Below are positions 22,386 to 31,711 of a DNA stretch of 64,000 bases, one piece after another. Under the pieces are notes generated by a model. It was not told where the DNA came from. It ran no database searches and was given only the letters and a program-made list of their open reading frames with translations. How positions within the stretch are numbered: the first letter of the stretch is position 1; the number at the start of each line of letters is the position of its first letter. The stretch comes from Ophioceras dolichostomum (lineage: Eukaryota > Ascomycota > Sordariomycetes > Magnaporthales > Ophioceraceae). Position numbers and translations under genes: made by a program. The stretch spans positions 1 through 64,000 of the forward strand of contig PYST01000216.1 of the NCBI GenBank assembly GCA_003049485.1. The letters are read 5' to 3'.

Positions 22386-22910
22386 ATCGATCGAAAGGAA
22401 GAAAGAAAAGAAAGAAAAGAAGAAGAAAAAGAAAAAAAAGTTTTGAGGTAGCTTTGTTTGACTGTGTTTAGGGGTTGGCAGGCGGATGGTATGATGTTGG
22501 GCGTGAACTTGTGCAGATGTGTGGAAGACAAGGGTTGCTTTCACCGCCCGGCAAACAAGGCAGAAAGTGCCCCGCTTGCGACTGAAAGTACCTCTTTGTA
22601 CCGCCAACCCCACTTGGGCGAGGGTGGGGCGAGGGTGTTGGTCGTCTTCTCTGGATAATCTGGCTGCCTCATGGCTGCCTCCAGCCAAAGGGCAGTTTGC
22701 CCGATAAAATACCTATTTAATACCCCCAACCTACGTACTGTGATAGAAATCCATCCTCGGTCGAGCTTGTGTTAACGCTTCTCCCGGCAAATTGATCGCC
22801 CATCCAAATTCGATTTCGGATCGCACACAAAAGAGCATCCACTGCTTGCCATGAACTTCTAGCTCATACCCTCTTCTTACTGCCTCGGTCCATCGCCAGA
22901 GGAGGATGGC
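22386..22910. promoter_or_regulatory. Head-to-head promoter region of F-box-like copies 2 and 3
   Basis: 525 bp between opposed starts. Immediately upstream of copy 2 lies an AG-rich tract on the plus strand at about 22393-22440 (CT-rich leader in the direction of transcription), a common fungal promoter/leader feature. Confidence 0.5.
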
Positions 22911-24481
22911 ATGGACTGGAGGTACGACGATACCAGCATTGATGACACCTTCAATACTCTAAACTACTCTGGCGACAAGGACGACGCCTATATATCGACC
23001 GTCTCGCTTCAGCGCCAAGATGCAGCAGCCAGAATTCCAGAAAATGGCGAAAAAGAGCTCGACCAAAGCGCGCTCCGTTTCTTCTTCCCGCCCCCTGAAC
23101 CGTACAAGCCCTCATGTGCCGACGTCGCCATCGCGCGCCGCATTCTGTAGGGTGTCGTCATTCACGCCGGTGGCGCCAGTCGCGGCGACGGGGATGAGAC
23201 CAGCGGCGACAACAATGAGAGTCCCACCAGCACCCTAGCGCCTCAGTCGCAGACGGGCCTGCTAACCACCCCGGCTCGTCGTCTACCCCCAGAGCTCACG
23301 CTGTACATCCTCGAGCTGGCGAGGTACATGCCCATCCAAGCAAACCGGAAAACCTGCCATTACGTCTTCGCCCCGTGGCAGTTCACAGCTGCGGTAGCGC
23401 CGGGTCTGCCGACAGCCGCAGTCGCAGGCTCGTATCTGGTCACTGATCCGCTGCCCGCCGGCACGGGCCGCGTGCACCGCGTCACGTTCCAGGTGCGCGG
23501 CTGCCGTGCCATGGTGGGACGGGAACGGGCCCGAAGGCGGATTCGAAGACGGCGCAGGCGGGGCTGAGGGGAATGGGGACGGAGAGGACTCGGGAGACGA
23601 GAATGAAACGGATCTTACTACGGCGAGAGTGAGCATGTGGTGGGAGGCAAGCATGCTGCGACCGCTGGTGGCAGTAGGTTCGGAGGAGGACGGGGAGCCG
23701 GAGGAGAGATTCACGTGGAGGGAGGACACGACGCAGAAAAGGGAAACACGGAGACAAAACATGGTGAAGGAGTCAAAGAGCGGGGACGGCTCGACGTTGA
23801 GGAGGAGGCTCCTCTTGCCCGAGGATGCGGATGAGCTGCTTTGGGTGAGGGGATACGAGTTTGTGGAGCGAGTGCGGAAGGGACAGGGAGGGGGCAAGGG
23901 TGACCTACGGGAACGGGCACAACAAGGACCGCGACGGGGAGGTGGAAAGGGGAAAGAATGGATGGGAATGAGTACAAGGACATCACATGGCACGTCATCG
24001 ACACTCCTCATCTCATCACAAGATCGCCGCGCTGCTACCGAGTCGACTGGAGGCACGAATACGGGGTCGCCGCCGCAGCAGCAGCCACCGCGGCGGGGTA
24101 GGAGACGGAGATTGAGAAGGCGATGGAACAGCAGAAGCAACATGCGATATCCGACAACGGCAGTGACGGCGACGGCAACAGCAACAGCAACAGCAACTGC
24201 CCCCCAATGGTTTGTCGTGACGGCGACGGCGACGGCTTCTTGGAGGCTTTGCGGGCGGGGGATATTATCGTCCCGTGGGCGCGAGCTCAGGTGAGTGGAA
24301 TGAAACCAGTCAGCTTCCCCATTCAGCCCGCCAGTCTTCTGCTCCTGTTGAGGCTGCTGAACAGGTTACCATCTCATCTTCGCCAACGAATATTGTTATG
24401 CACTGCTTGTAGGGCGGAGACCGGCTCCATCACGCATATGAGGCAACGATCGAGATCGCCGTTGAGCCTGAGTGGCTGTAA
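22911..24481 (+). pseudogene. F-box-like family member, copy 3 (nonsense plus at least two frameshifts)
   Basis: Reads MDWRYDDTSIDDTFNTL onward to CADVAIARRIL, then an in-frame TAG at 23148-23150 where copies 2 and 5 have Glu or Gln. The same frame continues with GVVIHAGGAS, LPPELTLYILELARYMP and RVHRVTFQVRG. The frame must shift near 23500-23520 to reach SMWWEASMLRPLV and RGYEFVERVRKG, and again near 23880-23970 to reach DITWHVIDTPHL and CYRVDWRHEYG. GFLEALRAGDIIVPWARAQ precedes the conserved phase-0 intron (donor 24291, acceptor ending 24412), and the last exon 24413-24481 encodes EATIEIAVEPEWL and stop. Broken but still clearly homologous over its full length. Confidence 0.75.
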
Positions 24482-24483
24482 CT

Positions 24484-24510
24484 AGAGAGAGAGAGAGAGA
24501 GAGAGAGAGA
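24484..24510. repeat. GA dinucleotide microsatellite
   Basis: About 13 GA units directly after the stop codon of copy 3. Confidence 0.85.
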
Positions 24511-24767
24511 AGGGCTTGGTTAGCCCAAGCAGCGGATCATGGGAATAAAACTCATTGAAGGAGGTAGCCTTTCATTTTTCGTGGGAACGCGATTGCTACA
24601 AGGGAATTATTCGTTAAAATTATGAAAACTGCAGCTTAGAACGGCTAAAGTGGTGAATTCGAAGAAGAAAAACTAGGAAACCCGAAAAATGCGTTAAAAT
24701 AAGCATGAGACGGTATTTTCCGGCATCGCGAGTGAAACTAGTTCTATAAAAACTATCGAACATTAAC

Positions 24768-25970
24768 CTAGCGTTTCAACGGGCAAACCCCCGAAATCTT
24801 CGGTTCGTACCCAAACTCGACCGTTGCCCCCGTAGACATGGTGGCACGTATCTCCGCCCTTCAAGAAAGACACGAACGGCACGAGGGCAGGCTAGCGAAA
24901 TCGAGGAACAAAAAAAATGAGAACGTATAATCGCATTGGGGGTTTGGGGGTGCATTCGTTATATGTCCCGCTGTTGCACTTACCTTGGCTCTCGCCCAAA
25001 GGACGATGACATCCCCGGCCTGCAGGGTCTCCACAAAGCCGTTGCCGTCGCCAATTCCATCGGCCACCTTCTCCCGCACACGGCACTCCCAGTCGACACG
25101 GTAGTTCCGCGGTCGCTGGGAGTGGTGACCTGGTTTGCTGGTATGAACATGCCAGGCTACGCTCCTCCCGACCTTCGTGGGCTCTATGCCTCCGACAGGG
25201 AAGGCGAAGGGGAAAAAAAACTTCTTCCCTCTCGTTCCGTAGTAGCCGAGAAGGTCCACGTCCCCCCTGCCTTTGCCAGCCAGCTACAGCCTGCTCCGCT
25301 GCCCTAGCACCTGCATCACGCTCGACAAATCGGTATACTCTGGCCCAGATGAGCTCCTCTGCATCCAGTGGCTCCTGGATCCTCCGGCAGAGGCTAATCT
25401 CAGCCCTGCCGGTGAAAGTTCACGTCTCTTTCTTCGTTTTCTTTGTATTTTCTTCCTCCTCCCATTCGCCAATTATGCCGTCCGTCGGTCCGTATCTCCA
25501 CATGAGAGCCTTTTCCTCCATCGAGCCCACCACGACAGGACGCAGGACGCTCGCTTCCCACCAAGACACGGGATCGCCCCACGAACTGCGGTCGCCGCGA
25601 AGACTCGGTCTGGGCGATCAGCAGCACGCGCGCATCTTGAAAGTGACAAACTGGACGCGCCATGCGCCTGCCGGCACTGGCTCGGTCGCCAGGTAGGGCT
25701 TCGCCATGCAGGGCCACCGCCTCGTCGAGACAGCAGTATGCCTTGATGCTTCGCTCACTCGGACCGGGGTATACCTTGCCAAATGGAGAATGTGCAGCAC
25801 CAGTTCCATTGGAAGGCGAACAGGGGTAGGAGGCAGCACGCCGCGAAACCCAAACTTGGAATATGTACTATTATCGATGGCGAGGGCGGCATCGGTGCTG
25901 CGGATGACGAAGCCCCGTAGGATTCGGCAAGCCACGATAACGTCGGTGCGGGACGGATTGTATGATTGGA
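24768..25970 (-). pseudogene. F-box-like family member, copy 4 (several stops and frameshifts)
   Basis: From the 5' side: SRTDVIVACRILRGFVIRS, LPMELVLHILHLARYTP, RVQFVTFKMRACC, then a TGA, then SWWEASVLRPVVVGSMEEK in the same frame, a second in-frame TGA after KKTKKET, YRFVERDAGA, a frame change, VAWHVHTSKPGHH, NYRVDWECRV and GFVETLQAGDVIVLWARAK before the conserved phase-0 donor (GTAAGT). The last exon shows GGDTCHHVYG, then needs a one-base frame correction in a G run to give ATVEFGYEPKIS. The N-terminus has a TAA just upstream of the conserved part; an N-terminal exon might lie at about 26340-26040 (SIDSDDSFEWRDT), but phases do not fit. It is tail-to-tail with copy 3. Confidence 0.72.
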
Positions 25971-26468
25971 GACCTAATTATGAGATCGGGGCTGCATTAT
26001 TAGTCAAAATCCGAGAAGTATAGTAGTACCTAGTATCTCGCCACTCGAAGGAGTCGTCGCTGTCGATGGAAGAGGCGTCTAGGAGCGCAATCCGACCCTC
26101 GAGATGAGCATTCTGAAATTGCTAGAATCTTCGAACGGGCGAAATTGATACCTGGACGTCGCCCAATACTCTCCCGGTCGAGCATCGAAGGGCTCTTCGC
26201 GTAGCCCTGGTAGTCCGTGTAGTACAGCGCATGACCGTCGCCGCACCACCTGAGGTTCGACTGCATCGCGGGGTCATCAATCTGCTCCGGAGCTCCATTT
26301 CCTCGGAGACAAGCTGGAACGCTTGAAATGGAAGACATAATATAGAGGTAGGTGACTAGGTCTAGGTACTAGTAGTTCATCAACCTTTGTGTGTTGGATG
26401 GAAGGTAGGGACGGGAAACTCTAAGTGACACCCAACCTCCTTGTTTGGGGAATAAAAGAATAGAGGTG

Positions 26469-26497
26469 GTCGGGCGTAACGATAGTCGGGCGTAACG
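26469..26497. repeat. Two 13-bp direct repeats (transposon-end-like)
   Basis: GTCGGGCGTAACG occurs at 26469-26481 and 26485-26497, three bases apart. Short tandem repeats of this kind are seen near the ends of Tc1/mariner-like elements in fungi. No matching inverted end or transposase was found in the window. Confidence 0.5.
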
Positions 26498-27020
26498 CAC
26501 CCTGTTGCAAATTGCCTCAGCCGTTCCGGGCGGGACCCTTGCTCCAGCCCATGATGCGCCCACCATATGCCACCTGAGGCACCCACAAGCTGAAATTATT
26601 ATCTCTGAACAGGTCAGATCAGGAATGAAACCCAGACCAGGCAACAAGGTGGACCACCAAGGACTACCTGATAAATAGACAGCCAAAAGTCCAAACTTTC
26701 ATCCAACAACAGTACTATAATGGAATAGGTGCGCAGCAATTAAGTTGGCAACCAAAAAGCAAAGACACAAATGGGACAGCTGCTACCAAGCCATCCAGCC
26801 AGTTGATTACCGCGAATGACGGCTTCGGAGCGGACTCGAGCCGTCTGGTAGACATGGACGTACTACACTTACCTGTTAATGACTATTTGTATGAAGGAGT
26901 TAAGGGCATCCGGCATGCCGTCTACACAACCATGCCCAGTCCCTCCCACATTCTCCTAACTTCTACGAAAGGGCTAATGGCTAGCTCCCCGCCGTCTCTA
27001 CCTTTTTATGTCCCTACCCC

Positions 27021-27126
27021 CAGCCGTCGGTTCTTACCCGCCAACGGGCCCTGAGGCAGAGGGGCCCGCGGTTATCACTCGAGGGAGTATTGGTTGCTGT
27101 TGCTGCTGCTGCTGCTGTCAGACTGG
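27021..27126. repeat. Diverged repeat, unit A (homologous to 30220-30328)
   Basis: Shares order and sequence with unit B: ggccgtc..., acccgnc-acgg-ccc-gaggcag, g-ttatcact, then a GTTGCTGTTGCTGCTG-type tract ending tgctgctgtc-g. The minus strand of both reads SDSS followed by Ser/Asn-rich sequence, so it may be part of a duplicated gene. The retroposon is inserted right at its end. Confidence 0.55.
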
Positions 27127-27550
27127 AAAATATCGGTGGTTAATGGTTAATGGTTAATGGTTTATTTAACGTCCGAGGGCTGTCCAGGCCCGACCTCCCG
27201 AGGGGTATAGGACGTGCTAGCGGCTATCTAAACTCGGCAGCTAGCATTTCAAACCCTTAGCCCTTGCGAGCCTGAGGCACACCTGTAGTGCGCTCCGCTT
27301 TCCGGTCTCCGCATAGGTTGAGCCCGGCACTCGGCCAATGTTTGTCTGCGCGTGCGCTGATCTGCTTTATGGACATGAAAGAGATCAACCTGATGCCGTT
27401 GCGGCGGGGTGTTAAGTTGGCCAGCAGACAGCTAGGCCCTGGCGCTCAGCGTCTGGGGCAGATATCTGTGAAGAAAGCCGTTTTCTCCACGAATTCCTGG
27501 AAGAGCAAAGGCTCTCCCAGGAGGCGAAAAAAAAAAAAAATATCGGTGGT
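27127..27550 (+). mobile_element. Poly(A)-tailed non-LTR retroposon with target-site duplication (SINE-like or 5'-truncated LINE)
   Basis: The sequence aaaatatcggtggt at 27127-27140 is repeated at 27537-27550, flanking an insert of about 400 bp (27141-27540) that ends in 14 A residues (27527-27540). The insert starts with three TTAATGG units. Just before the tail it has a stem-loop: cctgg-a-agagc (27496-27506), aaag loop, gctct-c-ccagg (27511-27521). A direct duplication, a 3' poly(A) and a 3' stem-loop together are the hallmarks of target-primed reverse transcription. No coding capacity was seen, and no convincing Pol III A/B boxes, so SINE versus truncated LINE is not decided. Confidence 0.75.
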
Positions 27551-28089
27551 GGTAAGTAGTAGTGGTAAACTTTAATGAAAGGAGTTAATTACCCAATGTG
27601 TTGGAAGGCCAGGGTTCCAATTGGAAAAGACACGCGTGTGGTAAACCGATTCTATTGATCTGAATGATGTACGAGGAAGAGAAAAGCTAGTCTACGCGTG
27701 AGCCGGAGGGAGTGCTTTTGTCGGCGACTCCCGAGGGTCCTCGTGATCTGAGGTCTGTTGAGGTGGATGCCTTGATGACTGAGGCAACTAGTTCCTCATG
27801 GGTGCAGAGAGGTGCACCCAGTGGTTCAACACAATGTTCAAAATCTCGTTTTGTGTGAACTGATGTAAGTGGTAAGCCGAACCCTATGAACTCCATTCCG
27901 AGAAGAGATGGCTCGGTAGGTACCTTAGCAATAGATGGAGGGAGACGTCCCAAAGTGGAGGGAGCGTACAAAGATGAGCTGAGGAAGAGACGGCACGGAA
28001 TATTAGACGACATAAGACATAGTAGCTGATCGCAGAGAACAAAACCAGTCGTGCAAATACCGAATACCACTAGAGGTTCTCGATAGCAG

Positions 28090-29576
28090 CTAGGTCATCG
28101 CCCGGATTTTTTCCACCACGTTTGGCGCTCTATACGAAAACTTCGAAGGAATGGAGGATGAGTGCAGATCCGGCTCGTAACCGATTTCGATCGTCGCGGC
28201 ATGTGCGAGGTGACACGTATCTGCACCCATTTTAATATTATCATCAAAAGACACGCACGTTGCTCGTGCAGAGGTGTGTGGTTAGCGAAAGTGAACATCA
28301 ACATATTAGGCCATGGCGGGATAAATACGCCGCATTGCCAAGGTAGGTACCTAACCATTAGGGGGTTAATGGAAGAGTCCACTGCTGGCTGGCTGCACTC
28401 ACCAGGGCTCTCGCCTAAAGCACGATGACATCCCCTGCTCGTGGGGCCTCCAGAAAGCCGTCGCCGTCGCCGGCTGCCCCGCCCGGAGGCGAGTCGTCCG
28501 CAGCAGCCGCCGCCTGGTTCCCCCGCACGCCACGCTCCCAGTCGACGCGGTACTCCCGTCTCTGCAGTCCATGGTGTTGAGGAGGGTCATTAGTGTGAAC
28601 ATGCCATGTCACGTTCTTCTCCATCGGCGGCGGGGGCGGCGTCGGCGTCACCACCGCCGCTTCTGCTTCCCTAGCTCCTCCAACTCCTTCATCCCGCTCT
28701 ACAAATCTGTACCCCCTGACCCCAGAACATCCACTCTGCGTCCCGCGGCTCGCTGACCGCCGTCCTGCTGCGCCTGAGTCCGACCTCCTTGCCCTTCACC
28801 TTCCACGCCTCCTTCTTGCCCAGAATGCCTTCCTCCTTCTGCCCGTATTTATCCTTGAGCGCCATGTCTTCCGCCGAGCCCGCCACCAGCGGGCGCAGGA
28901 TGCTTGCTTCCCACCACATCGGATGGTATTCGTCCGGCATGCGGCCGTTTCAGTCGTGCTCCGTGTTGCACCCGCTCATCTGGGACTTGACGAAGAGAAT
29001 GTGCCCGTCCGGCATCGGGTGGCTGGTGAGGTAGGCCCCCGTGGAGCTGGCGGTGCTCCTGGATGGCTCGTGCGACATGTCGTATCTTCGGGTTAGATGC
29101 CGCTCGTTCAGGAGGATCGGGTGGTACGACGCCAGCCGGAGGATGTACAGCACGAGCTCCAGGGGCAGGCGGAGTGGGACGGCGGCTGGCGGCGTGAGCG
29201 CCGGCTTGCCGGAAGTAGGATGGGCGCGAATGACGAGGCCCTGCAGGATCCGGCGGGCGATGATCGCTTCGGTATGGGAGGGAACGTAGGTGTGATCATG
29301 GTGGACTGTGTGGGGAGCGAAGTAGGAGCAATCAAGGTGTACGGGGAGGAGCTCGTTTACGTCGTAGTCGCCGTCGTCAGGGGGAAACTCGCCGCTCTCG
29401 TAGGCTGAGGTGTCCAGGGTGTAGGGATCAGGCTCCTGGTCGCTATGCGAGGGAGGGACAGGTGGGGGTTTGTTGAGGTGGTTGAGGAACGCCTGCTTGG
29501 TGACATCGTCCCAATGCTCCGGATCCTCTTCTCGGAGGGAAGCTATGAGAGATGGAAGCCTACTGAGGGACCACAT
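28090..29576 (-). pseudogene. F-box-like family member, copy 5 (two nonsense codons, one frameshift)
   Basis: Starts MWSLSRLPSLIASLREED at 29576. Family blocks: SHTEAIIARRILQGLVIRA, LPLELVLYILRLASYHP, then HD-TGA-NGRMPDEYHPMWWEASILRPLV with the stop in frame. A G-run frameshift lies at about 28707-28720, before YRFVERDEGV. VTWHVHTNDPPQHH, EYRVDWERGVRG and GDGFLEAPRAGDVIVL follow, then TAG in place of the conserved Trp of LWARA. The phase-0 donor (ctgGTGAGT) is kept, and the last exon reads AATIEIGYEPD. The long acidic N-terminus (about 125 residues) is the largest of the five copies. Confidence 0.72.
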
Positions 29577-31711
29577 ATTGAAGGTCGCAGCTCATTGGAT
29601 TGCAAGCGATGAGGAACCCGGGAAGAAATCGCCATAGATCCAAAGTACATTGATGCCCGATGTCTGCTGTTGAAGGGTGTGAAATCAAATGCAGGCGGGG
29701 GTCATCGGTTAGGCGTTTGTTTGGTGGCAGATTATTGCCCCGCCTGAGCTTCTGTACGTCATTTGATATATAGGTGCCGGAGGCACTCAATACGACTCAC
29801 GAGGAGTTCACTTCTTCACGATAGCTTCAAGGGGATTATCAGTGCTTGCTTTCGTATGAGGCGAAGACGGGGGAAAACTCCAGCGAAGCCAAGAGATCAC
29901 TTGTGATGGGACGGCTACAAGGTAGTAATTAGTATTATTATTCCACTAGGAATCGGCTGAATGAACTGACAGGCGACCAGTCAGAATAAATTGTACGAAT
30001 CTAAAGAGCTAGCGATGTGTACTTGTGTCATGTGTGTACCTCGCCTTGGTCCCTTTCTGTCGATCACGCTCCCTTTCCCTCTCAACACCTTCTTCCTCCC
30101 TCCTATCCCTATCTCTATCTCCCCTCATGATACCTATCCCGTTCGCTACACCCTTTTCTATCCCTGCAAGCACCTCCCCCACCACCAGGGCGTCGTCCAC
30201 CTCCACCACTCGTCCCTCCCGGCCGTCTGACCTCACCCGTCGACGGCCCCGAGGCAGACAGCCCCGGATTATCACTATTCGGATTCGGGTAGTAAACGTT
30301 GTTGTTGCTGATGCTGCTGTCGGATGGGTGGAGGAGGAGGCCCAGGAGGAGTCGGGCATCTTGAAGACGTCGGGTGAGATTGGGGAGGTGATAGGCGTTA
30401 AAGCATCCGTTAGCCTTTTCCGTGTTTTATATAGAGATGCGTACCTCGAGGAGGGGTGCCTGATAGTGGGGAGCGTGTGCTGAGTACTAGGCAGTTGGCT
30501 GCTACTAGTACTGCTGGCCTTGACTGAGGGGAGAAAATCGGCGCCAAGTCAACAACAACCCCCTACACCCCTCCAGCTGCGAACCAGATACATTTGTCGT
30601 CCAGACCAGTGGTAAGAACGAGAGCAGCCTCAGCCGTAACACGAGCCTTCGGATCCACAACCAGCATCTGCGCGAGCACGACGCCCGTCGTCGTGGCGTG
30701 AGACGACCTAGCCGTACACTGCGCGGCTTCAGACAGCTCGTTGCACCAAGCCCGCTTGGCTCCCCTACCTGGGATTGGCCACGTTGCGCGTCTCGAGGTA
30801 TATCACGGGTAGCAAGTGCCGAGACGTCGCTCCCCCTCCTCGCCATCTCGGCCTTCGAGTTTGTGGACTGTGGCAGAGTTAATGCCCCTCTGATGGACGG
30901 TGTCGGTGAGGGTGCGTCTGGCAGGCTGATGCCGACCTCCTCGACATAGCGAGGCGAGGCATTCACGCTTCCCACGGCACCTTGGCCACATCTCTCGAAG
31001 AAGATGCGGATGAGCGAGAAGGCCTAGAGGGCAATTTTGAGCTGCCTGGCCGACGGCCGTTTCCAGAGCGTGGCGTATCCCATGCTTGCTTGCTTGCTTG
31101 TTTGTTTGCTGTAAGGGCACCAGAAGGTTGTTTTGCGCTCCCTGTGAGGATGATCCAGCTAACGTTGTGGTACCGAAAAACCCATTTATCTCCATTCTTT
31201 TTAATTATCCTCTACAGAACGACGCGGTTAGGGATATGGCCGCGATGCACACCTCCTCAGCCGGGGGAACGCTTGCTTCCCCCCTCCTTCTCCCCAGTCA
31301 TGAAGCGACCTCTTCTCTTCTTTCTCCACAAGGCATCCACTAATAGGTTGTCATGTCCGAGCCTCCGACACCAGAAGACCCGTCGCCAACAGTGGGTTCT
31401 GGGAACGTTGAACATGCGGAGCCGTTTTTGGCAACACTTGAACGAGCCAGGTAGGGAAATCTTTCCATCGCACACTATTTCCATATGTGCACTTTTGGCC
31501 ATCATTAAGGGACCGGAGAGGAAAAGTGGTCCACTCGACGGGAAGTCGACTGCCGCCGGGCTTGGAGATGTGCCGTAATTCGGGGGGCAGTACTACTACT
31601 TCAACCTTCAAATTTATTCGTTGCTCTGGATAAATCAACACTGTATTCCTAGCAAGCTAAATATCGAACGTACAGAAAACCCTGGCCCAGCCCGTCATCC
31701 CGCTCCTGAAC
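29577..31711. other. Spacer between the F-box-like cluster and DUF1996 gene
   Basis: About 2.1 kb. Holds repeat unit B and low-complexity CT-rich sequence (30050-30180). Near 30735-30560 the minus strand reads GVVLAQMLVVDPKARVTAEAA, which resembles kinase subdomain XI (MLxxDPxxRxTAxxAL). At 31354 the plus strand starts MSEPPTPEDPSPTVGSG and stops after 33 codons. These may be decayed kinase fragments; confidence is low. Confidence 0.35.
30220..30328. repeat. Diverged repeat, unit B (homologous to 27021-27126)
   Basis: Matches unit A by eye at roughly three of four positions with small gaps, including the acccg-c-acgg-ccc-gaggcag block and the GTTGTTGTTGCTGATGCTGCTGTC block. The minus strand reads SDSSISNNNVYYPNPNSDNP, suggesting a coding origin. 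Confidence 0.55.

Larger units (their letters stand above)
26340..28089. other. Gene-poor stretch between F-box-like copies 4 and 5
   Basis: Contains the direct repeats, repeat unit A and the retroposon described separately. A 127-codon minus-strand frame at 28070-27687 has no recognisable motif and is not called. Confidence 0.5.

Noticed and set aside
22386..22688. N-terminal extension of F-box-like copy 2 to 22688
   Set aside because: The extension contains a poly-Phe run encoded by the CT-rich leader, and homologous copies show no such N-terminus.
24787..24820. cggttcgtaccc resembling a tRNA B box
   Set aside because: It is the reverse of GGGTACGAACCG coding for GYEP in F-box-like copy 4, and no cloverleaf can be formed around it.
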